The position numbers were made by a program, and so were the translations under genes. Positions 24,392-33,698 of a stretch of 45,333 nucleotides of DNA are shown piece after piece. Location: positions 1-45,333 of the forward strand of contig NZ_JBQCHP010000181.1 in NCBI RefSeq assembly GCF_051954575.1. Reading direction: 5' to 3'. The stretch comes from Dyella_B sp035690825 (lineage in GTDB: Bacteria > Pseudomonadota > Gammaproteobacteria > Xanthomonadales > Rhodanobacteraceae). Position 1 is the stretch's first letter. Every line of letters starts with the position of its first letter. The notes beneath the pieces were generated by a model. That model was not told the DNA's origin and searched no databases. It saw nothing but the letters and a program-made list of their open reading frames with translations.

Positions 24392-25213
24392 TTAATGATC
24401 CAGGCCGCTGCGGGTAAGTGCTGCCGCGGCGGTGTCGCGGGAAGCGGGGTTCAGGCGCATTTCGTAATAGCGCATGCGTTTGTAGGCGGCGTAGCTGGCG
24501 GCGGTCTGCGCAATCGCGTAGCCGCGCCAGCCGTCGAGAAAGCCCAGCCGCAGCAGGTAATCCTTGAAGAACGCCAGCGCGAACACGAACGGCGTCTGCC
24601 ACATGCGCGCGGGCTTGTTCTTGTCCAGCCAGTCGCGGCATTTCAGCTCGGCGTACAGCAGCACCTTCAGCTGCTTCTCCACCAGGCTGGGATTGTTGTC
24701 GTGCAGGAACGGCGCCTTGAACGTGACCGGACCGCCATTGAACTGCAGCGATTCGTGCACGCGCACATCGCTCCAGCGGGCGCGGTCGCGATGATAGAGG
24801 CGCGCCATCTTCTCGCCCATCGCCGGGCGGTACCAGCGCATCGGCTTGCCCATATAGATGAGGTGCCGGCGCAGGATCGCCGCCGCCGTGTCGCCCGCCA
24901 TCAACGCGGGCAGGCGGCGCTCAAGTTCCTCGACGAGCTCCGGGGTGAGGTATTCATCCGCATCCAGCGCGAGAATCCAGGGATGGCTGCACTGTGTGGC
25001 GGCGAAGTTGCGCTGCGGGCCGAAGCCCAGCCACTCCTGCTGCACCACGCGTGCGCCATGCGCACGGGCGATGGCCACGGTGTCGTCGGTGCTGCCGCTG
25101 TCCACCACCAGCTTCTCGGCGGCGAACGGCACGCTGTCCAGGCAGCGCGCGATCTTTTGCGACTCGTTGCGGGTGATGACCACCAGGGTGATCGGTAGCA
25201 AAGAGGACGTCAT
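24392..25213 (-). CDS. GT2 glycosyltransferase, WaaE/LgtF-like (LPS core glucosyltransferase type)
   Basis: A 273-residue cytoplasmic GT-A enzyme. It starts ITLVVITRNESQKIARCL, with VVDSGSTDDTVAIA (nucleotide binding) and ILALDADEYLTPEL (DxD metal site). The run of conserved features resembles WaaE/LgtF, which adds glucose to a core heptose. ATG 25213 overlaps the stop of the preceding gene (ATGA). The open frame extends to 25723 only as noise. The sugar and acceptor are inferred. Confidence 0.88.
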   Translation of the reverse strand: MTSSLLPITLVVITRNESQKIARCLDSVPFAAEKLVVDSGSTDDTVAIARAHGARVVQQEWLGFGPQRNFAATQCSHPWILALDADEYLTPELVEELERRLPALMAGDTAAAILRRHLIYMGKPMRWYRPAMGEKMARLYHRDRARWSDVRVHESLQFNGGPVTFKAPFLHDNNPSLVEKQLKVLLYAELKCRDWLDKNKPARMWQTPFVFALAFFKDYLLRLGFLDGWRGYAIAQTAASYAAYKRMRYYEMRLNPASRDTAAAALTRSGLDH

Positions 25214-26103
25214 ATGGTTTGCGGACGACTCGACCAGCTTGCGCTTTTTACTGCGGACATGAACGCCGAGCACCCCCACGCCATCCACTTGATCGCATGC
25301 TTGCGTCGGCCCAGCAAGCCATACAGCGGCACCACGATGAGGGCACTCAGCACGGTCTTGGCCAGATACCAGCGCGCCGCCCACAGCCCCTGGTAGCGGC
25401 GGATGGCCCAATGCCGGGAGCGTGCGTAGTGAAAATGCTTGGTGAACCGTATCCGCAGCGTCGCCTTGGACGATCCGCCGCCGATGTGCCGCGCGTTGGC
25501 GCCGGGCTCGAACAGGCAGGCGTAACCTTGCCGCTGAAGCCGCAGGCACAGGTCGTCGTCTTCGTAATACAGGAAAAAGTATTCGTCGAAGCCGCCGACC
25601 TGGCGGAATTTCCCGGTGTCGATAAGCAGGCAGCAGCCATGCAGCCATTTTGCGCAGCACGTGCCATCCGGGACGCGATAGGGCTTGCTGGGCGGATATT
25701 CGTAAAAGGCCGGCCGAAAACACATCTGCGGCACGTTGCCCTTGCGCCAGCTCTGCGGGGCGACGATGGCGGTATTGGGATACCGCTCTAGCGTGTCTTT
25801 CAGCTTGAGCACATCGGCAGGCTCGATATCCGAATCGGGATTGAGCAGCAGCGCCAATGGCGTATGCACCTCGCGCATGGCCTGATTGTTCGCCCTGGCG
25901 AACCCGGCATTGCTGTCGCGTGCGATCAGCTTCGCGTGCGGCAGGCGCTCGCGCAGCGCCTCGATGGTGCCGTCGCCGCTGCCATTGTCGATCACGATCA
26001 CATGCGGAAAATGCCGCAAGGTTTCACACAAGCCGTCGACCAGGGCGCGGCTGTGGTACGTCACGCATATCACAGTGACCTGGTCCAATTCGGAGGTGCT
26101 CAT
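25210..26103 (-). CDS. GT2 glycosyltransferase (rhamnosyltransferase-like)
   Basis: A 297-residue GT-A enzyme. TVICVTYHSRALVD and VIVIDNGSGDGTIEAL form the nucleotide pocket. LLLNPDSDIEPADV holds the metal-binding acidic motif, and CCLLIDTGKFRQVGGFDE with YYEDDDLCLRLQRQG is the acceptor-side signature common in rhamnosyltransferases of this family. A C-terminal hydrophobic stretch (TVLSALIVVPLYGLL) may hold it to the membrane. ATG 26103 overlaps the O-antigen-ligase stop, and its own stop overlaps the next start. Confidence 0.87.
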   Translation of the reverse strand: MSTSELDQVTVICVTYHSRALVDGLCETLRHFPHVIVIDNGSGDGTIEALRERLPHAKLIARDSNAGFARANNQAMREVHTPLALLLNPDSDIEPADVLKLKDTLERYPNTAIVAPQSWRKGNVPQMCFRPAFYEYPPSKPYRVPDGTCCAKWLHGCCLLIDTGKFRQVGGFDEYFFLYYEDDDLCLRLQRQGYACLFEPGANARHIGGGSSKATLRIRFTKHFHYARSRHWAIRRYQGLWAARWYLAKTVLSALIVVPLYGLLGRRKHAIKWMAWGCSAFMSAVKSASWSSRPQTI

Positions 26104-27377
26104 GCAGCGGACTCCGAAGGCACGCGGGATATCTGCTTTTGACGTGGCAGCAAGGGCATGGAGGCGAGAAGGAGAATGAATAAGTGCCGATGGGAAAAAT
26201 CCGCCCACAGGCAGTTGCCCAGGCCGGCGGTTATATAGACCAGGAAAATGCACACGTAAATATCGCGCTCCGGGGGAGCAAGCCGCAGCATATGGCGCAG
26301 CAAGGCAGCCAACAGCAGCAGGTAGATCAGAAGGCCGAGCAGGCCCTCCTCAGAAGCGATAAGCAGCATTTCCTGGTGCGGATGGCCCTCCATGAAGGCG
26401 CTCGAGTCAGGCATATGTTCGACGGCACGTTGATAGTTCGGTAGCCATTGACCGTATCCGTGTCCAAGCCAGGGGGCCGTTTCGATAATCCGCACGGTGC
26501 GCCGCCACAGTTCCAGCCGAATGCCGGCCGACGTCGGCTGCCTGGACTTGCTGTATAGCGAAATTTCCTGCGAGACGGAAACCACCAAGCGTTCCTGGAT
26601 CGGCGAGAGCTCCCAGATCGCGACGCAGGCCACCAGGGCCGCCACGCCAATGGCGGCCAGATGTCGGCGCTTCAGCCGGGAGCGGCGCAGCAGGCGGTAC
26701 ACCCAGTAAGCCAGCAGCGGAATCAACGCGATGTAGCTCGTGCGGCTTTCAATGAGCAGGGTTACGTTGATGAAGGCCAGCAACGCGAGCAGGGCGAAGC
26801 CCAGCTTTGCCTGCCTGGAAACTGACGTGACGCTTTTGGCCAGCGCAATGCTGCCCAGGATGAGCGTGGCGATGCCTTGCTGGGTGTACTCCTTGAATAC
26901 GGTATTGCGCATGTCCGGAACGCTGCTCACCACCCCGCGCTCCGGAATCAAGCCGACGGCCATGCCATAGGAAATGAACAGTACCAGCAGCATGGCCAGG
27001 AAAAACGCTATCAGGGCGCGCCTCCACCATTGCCCGGTCTGCAGCAGCGAGGCGAAAAACAAGGGATAGAGAAATGCCCAGAACGCGGTGCCGAGATTGG
27101 GCAGCCGACCTTGCTGTAAATACCATGCGTGCAGGAAGCTCAGGCCCAGCACGCCCCACCACAGCAGAGCGCCGCGAGCTATCGGGCTTTGCCAGGCCGT
27201 CAACCAGCGTTGCTTGAGATCGCTGCCAAGCAGCGAACACAGCACGGCCAGGCCGATGGCGACATTGGTGGCCGGCTTGTTGATGGGCACCACGAACAGG
27301 CTGGCCACGGCGCACCACTGACCAGCGAGCAGGATCAGATGGCGTATACGAAACGGTTCGCTGGTCGAGTTGGCCAT
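26100..27377 (-). CDS. O-antigen ligase (WaaL/Wzy_C family)
   Basis: A 425-residue polytopic membrane protein with about twelve helices. ATG 27377 (MANSTSEPFRIRH) precedes the first helix; an in-frame ATG at 27458 is a weaker alternative. The large periplasmic loop contains GIRLELWRR, APWLGHGYGQW and FMEGHPHQEMLLIASEEGLLG, with the His and the Glu-Gly pattern of Wzy_C/WaaL proteins. These transfer an undecaprenyl-linked glycan to lipid A-core. A neighbouring GT-C enzyme and two GT2 enzymes support this. Distinguishing a ligase from a Wzy polymerase by sequence alone is uncertain. Confidence 0.82.
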   Translation of the reverse strand: MANSTSEPFRIRHLILLAGQWCAVASLFVVPINKPATNVAIGLAVLCSLLGSDLKQRWLTAWQSPIARGALLWWGVLGLSFLHAWYLQQGRLPNLGTAFWAFLYPLFFASLLQTGQWWRRALIAFFLAMLLVLFISYGMAVGLIPERGVVSSVPDMRNTVFKEYTQQGIATLILGSIALAKSVTSVSRQAKLGFALLALLAFINVTLLIESRTSYIALIPLLAYWVYRLLRRSRLKRRHLAAIGVAALVACVAIWELSPIQERLVVSVSQEISLYSKSRQPTSAGIRLELWRRTVRIIETAPWLGHGYGQWLPNYQRAVEHMPDSSAFMEGHPHQEMLLIASEEGLLGLLIYLLLLAALLRHMLRLAPPERDIYVCIFLVYITAGLGNCLWADFSHRHLFILLLASMPLLPRQKQISRVPSESAA

Positions 27378-27514
27378 GAAAACTGCAGGGAAAGGGAGCT
27401 GGGGCGCCTGTGTGAAGCCATCCGGTTCGATGGCTTGATGGGGATTGGCGGACGGCATCTTAACCCAAGGCCCGTGTAGCCATTTATCGGCAGCAAGCCT
27501 TTTTCGTCCTCTGT

Positions 27515-29260
27515 TTATGGAACTTCTTCGTCCGCTACCGAGCCGGGTACGCACCCTGCGATCACCGCATCGGCCTTGAACAGCCACCAGTCGCGCCGGT
27601 TTGCGTGACCGACATTGATGGCCTTGCTGCGATTCACGCAGTCACCCATCGCCGTTTCCTGAACGAACAGCCAGCGCCTAGCGGGGGCGGCTGCCTGCCA
27701 CTGCACGCCACGCGTGAATTGTTGCGACGACGGCGCAGTAAAACCGAAATCCATCGCATGCCGATCCAGCATCAACATGTTCTGCTCTTTCCAGTCGACC
27801 AGGCCGATCTCGTCCTGCGCGCCGAGATGCGCGGCGACACGGTTCATCAATCCGACCGACGAACTGCTGTCATTGAGCAGCGGATACGCCCATGCGCCCC
27901 ATACTATCCACAGCGCCAGCATGCCGCCCGCGATCGCATAGTGCGCACGACGCAAGCGGAAGATCGCCAGCGCCAGCCACTGCGCGGCGCCGATCACGAT
28001 GCACATCCACCACAGGCTGTCGGCGGGACCTTCGAAGCCGCGGTCGTAGGCCAGCCGGGTGGCGAAGGCAGGATGCGCGCTGAGCGCATAGATGCCTACG
28101 CCGAGCATGCATCCGCCGATCAGCAGCAGGAACAGTGCCCCGAGCGCGCGCAGCCAGCGCTTGGCGAGCATCTCCTCCAGATAAGGCGCAGTGATCAGAG
28201 CGAGCATCGGTACGATCGGCAGGATGTATACGTCGCGCTTGCCGCCCGATGCACTGAAAAACAGCAACACCAGCACGATCCAGCCCAGCGGCAGCAGGAT
28301 GCGTGCATCCTTCGTCTTGAGCGACCGCCACCAGCGCGGCAGCGTGCCGGGATAGGTGAGCGACAGCGGCAGCCAGTTGTAGACCATCAATGGCAAATAG
28401 AAGAGCGGCCCGTGCAGGTGGTGCCAGGCGTTCGCATAGCGATGCGCCGTCTGCTTGAGCAGGATGTTGCCGACGTATGCGCCATAGACCGGATCGCCGG
28501 CATGGGACCGCGCGGCCAGCAGCATCGGCACCAGCCACAGCGCAATGGCCGCCAGCGCGGCGACCAGGCCCAGCGACCAGCGCCACCACGTAGCGTTATC
28601 GATCGCGGCAAGGCCGTTCCAGCGGCGAACGGCAGCCCACGCATACGGCAGCAACATCAGCAGGGCGAGAAAGCCCACGCCTTTGGTGATCACGCCCAGG
28701 CCGGCGCAGAAGCAGCCGAACCAGTACAGCCGCCAGTTCGGTCCGCACAGCAGATGCCGCAGCAAACCCCAGTTGGCCGCGGTGATGAAGAACACCACCA
28801 GTGGATCGATCTGCGCGCGCTTGGCCTGGAACACGAACTGGATGCACATCAGCGCAGCCATCGCCGCGTAACGGCCGACCTTGCGGTTCCACAGCCGCGC
28901 GCCGAGATCGTAGATAAACCACAGCGTGCCCAGCGCACCAAGGAACGAGGGCAGCATAAACGCGACGCGCCAGTTGCGCACCAGTTCGAAGCTGGTCGCT
29001 TCCAGCCACATCAGCATTGGCGGCTTGTCTGCGTAGAGCTCCACGCCGCGATGAGGGAACAGCCAGTCGCCACTTTCCACCATCTGCTTGGCGGCGAGCG
29101 TGTAGCGCGGTTCGTCGGAAGGCCAGGGATCGCGCAGGCCGATGCCGATGCCGAGGATCAGGATGGCGAAGATGGCCAACAGCCAGAATTGACGGCGCTC
29201 GAACGATGACTCCCTCTCCCCTGCGGGGAGAAGGTTAGGATGAGGGGTCGCGCTTGCCAT
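27515..29260 (-). CDS. GT-C membrane glycosyltransferase (ArnT/PMT-like) 2, with a repeat-derived N-terminus
   Basis: About 581 residues with many membrane helices. The first loop carries LRDPWPSDEPRYTLAAKQM, including the Asp-Glu pair and Arg typical of the active site of ArnT-type enzymes, then GVELYADKPPMLMWLE. It should transfer a sugar from undecaprenyl phosphate on the periplasmic side. Residues 1-20 (MASATPHPNLLPAGERESS) are the translation of a REP-like repeat at 29211-29248 and precede the first membrane helix. No start codon exists between the repeat and the helix, so the repeat appears to be translated. ATG 29260 is chosen over 29269 because of GGGATC upstream. Confidence 0.85.
   Translation of the reverse strand: MASATPHPNLLPAGERESSFERRQFWLLAIFAILILGIGIGLRDPWPSDEPRYTLAAKQMVESGDWLFPHRGVELYADKPPMLMWLEATSFELVRNWRVAFMLPSFLGALGTLWFIYDLGARLWNRKVGRYAAMAALMCIQFVFQAKRAQIDPLVVFFITAANWGLLRHLLCGPNWRLYWFGCFCAGLGVITKGVGFLALLMLLPYAWAAVRRWNGLAAIDNATWWRWSLGLVAALAAIALWLVPMLLAARSHAGDPVYGAYVGNILLKQTAHRYANAWHHLHGPLFYLPLMVYNWLPLSLTYPGTLPRWWRSLKTKDARILLPLGWIVLVLLFFSASGGKRDVYILPIVPMLALITAPYLEEMLAKRWLRALGALFLLLIGGCMLGVGIYALSAHPAFATRLAYDRGFEGPADSLWWMCIVIGAAQWLALAIFRLRRAHYAIAGGMLALWIVWGAWAYPLLNDSSSSVGLMNRVAAHLGAQDEIGLVDWKEQNMLMLDRHAMDFGFTAPSSQQFTRGVQWQAAAPARRWLFVQETAMGDCVNRSKAINVGHANRRDWWLFKADAVIAGCVPGSVADEEVP
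29211..29248 (-). repeat. REP-like palindromic repeat, copy 5, inside a coding region
   Basis: CCCTCTCCCCTGCGGGGAGAAGG with the tail TTAGGATGAGGGG. It lies within the N-terminal codons of the glycosyltransferase starting at 29260. Confidence 0.75.
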
Positions 29261-29322
29261 AGATCCCATTACTGACGTGACTCTAGAAGGCTCGTTGATA
29301 AGGTTGAGCTTGTCGCGAGGCT

Positions 29323-29370
29323 GGCCCCCACCCCAGCCCTCTCCCCGGAGGGGAGAGGGAGCAAAGCAGC
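29323..29370 (+). repeat. REP-like palindromic repeat, copy 6
   Basis: GGCCCCCACCCCAGCC followed by CTCTCCCCGGAGGGGAGAG. It lies between the rsmB stop and the start of the glycosyltransferase gene downstream, as the possible end of the rsmB transcript. Confidence 0.7.
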
Positions 29371-29385
29371 CGCGAGAGTGAAGGC

Positions 29386-30681
29386 TTACGCGCGCTCAAG
29401 CACGGCATAGTACATGCCGTCGAGGTCATCATCGCCTGGCAGGATCTGCCAGCCGACGGCGGCAGCTTGTCCTGCAGGCAGTTGCACGGCGATGACGCGC
29501 GCATCCTCGCGGCCGGCGAGAAAACCTCCGAGCACCGCCTCGTTCTCGGCACGCAGCAGCGAGCAGGTCACATAGATAAGCCGCCCGCCCCGCGCCAGCA
29601 ACGGCCACAAGGCATCGAGAATGCGCCGCTGTTGCGCCACCAGTGCATCGATATCGCTGGCGCGCCGATGCAAACGTACATCCGGGCGACGGCGCAGCAC
29701 GCCGGTAGCCGAGCAGGGCGCATCGATCAGGATGCGATCGAACGGTTGGCCATCCCACCATGTGGCAGGATCGCCCGCGTCGCCGATGCGCAGGTCCGCC
29801 TTCAGGCCAAGCCGTTCCAGGTTCTGGCGGATGCGTGCGGCGCGCGCGGCATCGAACTCCACCGCGGTCAGCGCGATATCCGCGCGTTCCAGCAAGTGAC
29901 AAGCCTTGCCGCCCGGTGCGGCACAGGCGTCGAGCGCGCGCTGGCCGTCGTGCAGGTCGAGCAGATCGGCCGATACCTGCGCGGCGCCATCCTGCACGGC
30001 GAACAAGCCTTGCGCGAAACCTGGCATGCGCGTGACGTCGCTGCTGTGCGGCAGCACGATGCCATCGCTGAGCCAGGCATGTGCAGCGGCGCTGTAGCCA
30101 GCGGTACGCAGTTGCTCGACCAGCGCGTCGCGCGATACGCGCCGGCGATTCGCGCGCAGCATCAAGGGCGGTTCGCGATTGCAGTCGGCAAGCACGGCGT
30201 CGGCCTGCGCTGGCCAATCGGTTGCGATGGCGCTCACCAGCCAGGGCGGCATGGCGTAGCGCGACGATGATTGCGCGTCCAGTTCGGCCAGCAACGTGAC
30301 GCGCTCGCGTTGCCAGCGACGCAGCACGGCGTTCACCAGTCCGGCCAGGCGTGGGCGATTCAAGGCGCGCACGGCTTCGACGGTGGCGGCGACGGCGGCG
30401 TAATCCTGCAGTTGGAGAATGTCCAGCTGCACCAGACCGAGCACGAGCAACGCGTGCACTTCCGGTTCCTTGCGGCGCAGCGGTTTGTCGAGCAGGCGAT
30501 CGAGCGCAGCGTCGAAACGGAGCCACCAGCGCGCGCCATCGTTCAATAGTGCAGTCAACAAGGCGCGATCGCGCGGATCGCGCAGTTTCGGCGCGCGCTG
30601 ATCCATCGCTTCGCGCAGTGACACACCGCGCAGCGCAATATCCGCCAGTGCCTGCGCGGCAAGGGCACGCGTATCGGTCAT
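29386..30681 (-). CDS. rsmB: 16S rRNA (cytosine-967-C5)-methyltransferase RsmB
   Basis: A 431-residue enzyme. The N-terminal NusB-like RNA-binding domain covers about residues 1-140. The methyltransferase domain has LDACAAPGGKACHLLE (S-adenosylmethionine site), DAPCSATGVLRRRPDV (first conserved Cys) and YVTCSLLRAEN (catalytic Cys). ATG 30681 overlaps the fmt stop (ATGA), the arrangement of the classic fmt-rsmB operon. Length matches the family. The frame open upstream of 30681 is antisense or out-of-frame noise within fmt. Confidence 0.96.
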   Translation of the reverse strand: MTDTRALAAQALADIALRGVSLREAMDQRAPKLRDPRDRALLTALLNDGARWWLRFDAALDRLLDKPLRRKEPEVHALLVLGLVQLDILQLQDYAAVAATVEAVRALNRPRLAGLVNAVLRRWQRERVTLLAELDAQSSSRYAMPPWLVSAIATDWPAQADAVLADCNREPPLMLRANRRRVSRDALVEQLRTAGYSAAAHAWLSDGIVLPHSSDVTRMPGFAQGLFAVQDGAAQVSADLLDLHDGQRALDACAAPGGKACHLLERADIALTAVEFDAARAARIRQNLERLGLKADLRIGDAGDPATWWDGQPFDRILIDAPCSATGVLRRRPDVRLHRRASDIDALVAQQRRILDALWPLLARGGRLIYVTCSLLRAENEAVLGGFLAGREDARVIAVQLPAGQAAAVGWQILPGDDDLDGMYYAVLERA

Positions 30682-31634
30682 CGTGCGCTGCGCAGTTCGG
30701 GGCGGGCGTTGAGATAGTCGGCGGCGGCGATGCGTTTGCCGCCGGCACGCTGCAGGGCGGTGATGCGCAGCATGCCTTCGCCACATGCGATGTCGATGCC
30801 ATCGCGCTGCGCGGCAATCACTTTGCCGGGCGCTGCATTGTGATGCTGATCGATGGCCTGCGCGGCCCAGATGCGCACGTTCTCGCCGGCCACGTCGCCT
30901 TCGGCCACCGGCCAGGGGTCGAAGGCGCGCACCTGGCGTTCCAGCGCGATGGCGGCGCGCGAAAAATCGAGCCGCGCCTCGGTTTTCTCAAGCTTGTGCG
31001 CATACACCACGCCATGTTCAGCTTGCGGTGTGGCGTGCAAGGTTTCGCCGGCGAGCGTGCGACGCAGACCTTCGGCGAGCACGTCGGCGCCGAGCAGGGA
31101 AAGGCGATCGTGCAGCGAGCCGCCAGTATCGTCACGCGTGATCGGCGTGCGTCGTTCGAGCAGCACCGGGCCGGTGTCGAGCCCGGCTTCCATCTGCATC
31201 AGATCGACGCCGGTCTGCGTATCGCCGGCGAGAATCGCCCGTTGGATGGGCGCCGCGCCCCGCCAGCGCGGTAGCAGACTGGCATGCACGTTCCAGCAGC
31301 CGCGCGATGGAATCGCCAGCACCTTGCGCGAAAGGATCAGGCCGTACGCGACCACCACCATCAGGTCGGGTCGGTACGCTTCCAATGTGGCGCGTGCCTC
31401 GGGCGATTTCAGCGTCTCGGGCTGCTCGACCGGAATGCCGGCAGTCAATGCCGCCTGTTTCACCGGGCTGGGCGTTAGCTTGCGTCCGCGGCCGGCGGGG
31501 CGGTCGGGCTGCGTATAGACGGCTACGACTTCCACGCCGCTGGCGCGGCAGGCTTCGAGGCAGGGGACGGAGAATTCGGGGGTGCCCGCAAAAACGATGC
31601 GGAGCGGCACTGACTCATTCCGTGTAGGTGGCAT
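30678..31634 (-). CDS. fmt: Methionyl-tRNA formyltransferase
   Basis: A 318-residue enzyme that formylates initiator Met-tRNA with 10-formyl-tetrahydrofolate. It opens with LRIVFAGTPEFSVPCLEA. The catalytic region reads NVHASLLPRWRGAAPIQRAI (Asn and His of the active site, SLLPRWRG family signature), with the matching GAGLDTGP-type segment MQMEAGLDTGPVLL. ATG 31634 is chosen; GTG 31610 is also possible. It lies 133 bases downstream of def and overlaps rsmB, as in many proteobacteria. Confidence 0.97.
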   Translation of the reverse strand: MPPTRNESVPLRIVFAGTPEFSVPCLEACRASGVEVVAVYTQPDRPAGRGRKLTPSPVKQAALTAGIPVEQPETLKSPEARATLEAYRPDLMVVVAYGLILSRKVLAIPSRGCWNVHASLLPRWRGAAPIQRAILAGDTQTGVDLMQMEAGLDTGPVLLERRTPITRDDTGGSLHDRLSLLGADVLAEGLRRTLAGETLHATPQAEHGVVYAHKLEKTEARLDFSRAAIALERQVRAFDPWPVAEGDVAGENVRIWAAQAIDQHHNAAPGKVIAAQRDGIDIACGEGMLRITALQRAGGKRIAAADYLNARPELRSAR

Positions 31635-31767
31635 GGGTGCTGTCTGTTCGTAGATCACAGGGGCGCTGGCGAAGGCAGACTGGCTGTCTGTCGAGACAGC
31701 GAGCCGAAGAGATACGGACAGACAGTGCCGATGACGCCTGCGCGGAATGGGTCAGTGCCGCTCCCTG

Positions 31768-32277
31768 TCACGCGCTCGCGGCCTGCTTGCGCTGCTTTTC
31801 CAGTCGCTTGAGCAGGATCGAGCGCTTCAGCGGCGACAGGTAATCGACGAATACCTTGCCGGCCAGGTGATCCATCTCGTGCTGGATGCACACGGCCAGC
31901 GGGCCTTCCACTTCCAGCTCGAAAGTTTTGCCTTCGACATCCTGCGCGCGCACCTTCACCTTCAACGCGCGGGTGACGTCGGCGAAGATGCCGGGGAAGG
32001 AGAGACAGCCTTCCTGGTAGACCTGTGAGCCGTCTTTTTCCAGGATTTCCGGATTGATCAGCGCCAGCGGCTGGTCGCGCTCCTCGCTCATGTCCGCCAC
32101 CAGCACGCGCTTGTGCACGTTTACCTGGGTGGCGGCCAGGCCTACGCCATTGGCGGCGTACATCGTCTCGAACATGTCATCGACGAATTGCTTTAATGCG
32201 GCGTCGAACTCGGTGACCGGCGCGGCCTTGGTGCGCAGGCGCGGGTCGGGAAACTCAAGGATGGTCATGACAGACAT
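31768..32277 (-). CDS. def: Peptide deformylase
   Basis: A 169-residue metalloprotease that removes the formyl group from nascent proteins. All three motifs are present: GVGLAATQV, EGCLSFPG (Cys metal ligand) and IQHEMDHLAG (the HExxH-type zinc or iron site). ATG 32277 (MSVMTILEFPDPRLR) has GAGG eight bases upstream and matches the family start. It is the first gene of def-fmt-rsmB and divergent from the LysM gene. Confidence 0.97.
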   Translation of the reverse strand: MSVMTILEFPDPRLRTKAAPVTEFDAALKQFVDDMFETMYAANGVGLAATQVNVHKRVLVADMSEERDQPLALINPEILEKDGSQVYQEGCLSFPGIFADVTRALKVKVRAQDVEGKTFELEVEGPLAVCIQHEMDHLAGKVFVDYLSPLKRSILLKRLEKQRKQAASA

Positions 32278-32466
32278 TGCGTATACCTCAGACGCCGGAA
32301 ATGCGGGCGAATTGGTAAAAAGCCACCCCGGCCGCGGTCTAGAATGTGGATATTGTACGTGCTTCAACGTGCTGTCGGCGCACGAATTTGCCAACTAACA
32401 CGTGTTGCTTGGGTTAACGGTTCGGCTACACTCGCCCAAGCGCAGGGGGAGGGGGGATTCCCGTTT
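32278..32466. promoter_or_regulatory. Divergent promoter region between def and the LysM gene
   Basis: The 189 bases must drive both the def-fmt-rsmB unit and the LysM gene. I do not see a clear consensus promoter on either strand. The run GGGGGAGGGGGG at about 32444-32456 is the likely ribosome site of the LysM gene. Confidence 0.4.
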
Positions 32467-33615
32467 ATGATCAGAAAGTCCATCGGGCTGTTGGCCGGCA
32501 TGCTGGTCACCGTAGCCGTCTATGCGGCCGGCACGCAGCTTCGCGCCGATCACCCCGACAGCTACACGGTACGTCGCGGCGATACGCTGTGGAGCATCTC
32601 CGCGCGCTTCCTGTCCAAGCCCTGGCTGTGGCCGGAAATCTGGCAGGCCAACCCGCAAGTACGCAATCCGCATCTCATCTATCCGGGCGACGTGCTGGAT
32701 CTGTCGTTCGTCAACGGCGGCCCGTCGCTGCGGCTGGAGCCGGCGGTGCATCACGAAGGCGAAGCCATTCCGGCGGTGCCGCTCGATCAGCTCAAGCCTT
32801 TCCTGAAAGACTCGCGCGTGGTCGATCCGGACAAGGTCAAGCATGCACCGTACGTGATGGGCTTCGAGGAAGCCGCCCTTGCCGGCACCCCGGGCCGGAA
32901 TATCTACGTACGCAACCTCGATGCGCAGCCCGGTCAGCGTTGGGCGATCGTGCGCCCCACCCACGTGTTCCGCACCTACGGCGGCGACGAGGCCCAGCAG
33001 AGTGACGAGATGGCGGCCAACGTCGCCGACGCCGACGTCGCCACCCAGGAAACGCCGTGGAATGAGGAATGGGCGACCGATCTGGGCAACGTCACGCCCA
33101 ACCACGCCTTCCGCGGCAAGACGCTGGCGATGGAAGTGGCCGTGATCGGCGAGGCCGAAGTGCTGCGCGGCGGCGACCCGGCCACGCTGCTGCTGCTGAA
33201 CTCGATCATGGAGATCCGTGCCGGCGATCGCTTGATGCCGATCGATGGCAATCCGTACGACCCGTACTACTACCCGCATCCGCCCAAGAGCCTGCCCGAA
33301 AACGGCCGCGTGATCGCCTACGCGCAGGAGCGCCTGAACCAGGTCGGCCCGTACGACGTGGTGGTGCTGTCGGTCGGTTCGAAGGACGGCGTCGACAACG
33401 GCATGACCTTCTCGCTGTGGCAGCCGGGCGAGAAAGTGCCCGACGACGTCGAGCACAGCAGCTGGACCCGCGGCGACCACCCGTTCGTGAAGCTGCCGGA
33501 CGAATACGTCGGCCACGTGATGATCTTCCGCACCTTCGACCGCGTCAGCTATGGCCTGGTGATGGATGGCTTGAAGCCAGTGCGGAAGGGCGCGCAGATC
33601 CGCATGCCGGAATAA
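32467..33615 (+). CDS. LysM-domain cell-wall-binding protein
   Basis: A 382-residue exported protein. ATG 32467 starts a signal peptide (MIRKSIGLLAGMLVTVAVYA). The LysM domain follows at about residues 35-80: SYTVRRGDTLWSISARF, then WLWPEIWQANPQVRNPHLIYPGDVL. LysM domains bind peptidoglycan. The rest is mostly beta-rich and has no catalytic signature I recognise. In related genomes this gene stands upstream of dprA. Its position beside dprA suggests an envelope role, perhaps linked to uptake or cell-wall structure, but this is not shown. Confidence 0.9.
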   Translation: MIRKSIGLLAGMLVTVAVYAAGTQLRADHPDSYTVRRGDTLWSISARFLSKPWLWPEIWQANPQVRNPHLIYPGDVLDLSFVNGGPSLRLEPAVHHEGEAIPAVPLDQLKPFLKDSRVVDPDKVKHAPYVMGFEEAALAGTPGRNIYVRNLDAQPGQRWAIVRPTHVFRTYGGDEAQQSDEMAANVADADVATQETPWNEEWATDLGNVTPNHAFRGKTLAMEVAVIGEAEVLRGGDPATLLLLNSIMEIRAGDRLMPIDGNPYDPYYYPHPPKSLPENGRVIAYAQERLNQVGPYDVVVLSVGSKDGVDNGMTFSLWQPGEKVPDDVEHSSWTRGDHPFVKLPDEYVGHVMIFRTFDRVSYGLVMDGLKPVRKGAQIRMPE

Positions 33616-33698
33616 CGCGCAAGCTTCCCGACAAAGCTCACACGACGGCGCGGTCTATCCGCGCCGTCGTCGTTTACGCCCTCGCGTAGACTCCCGCC

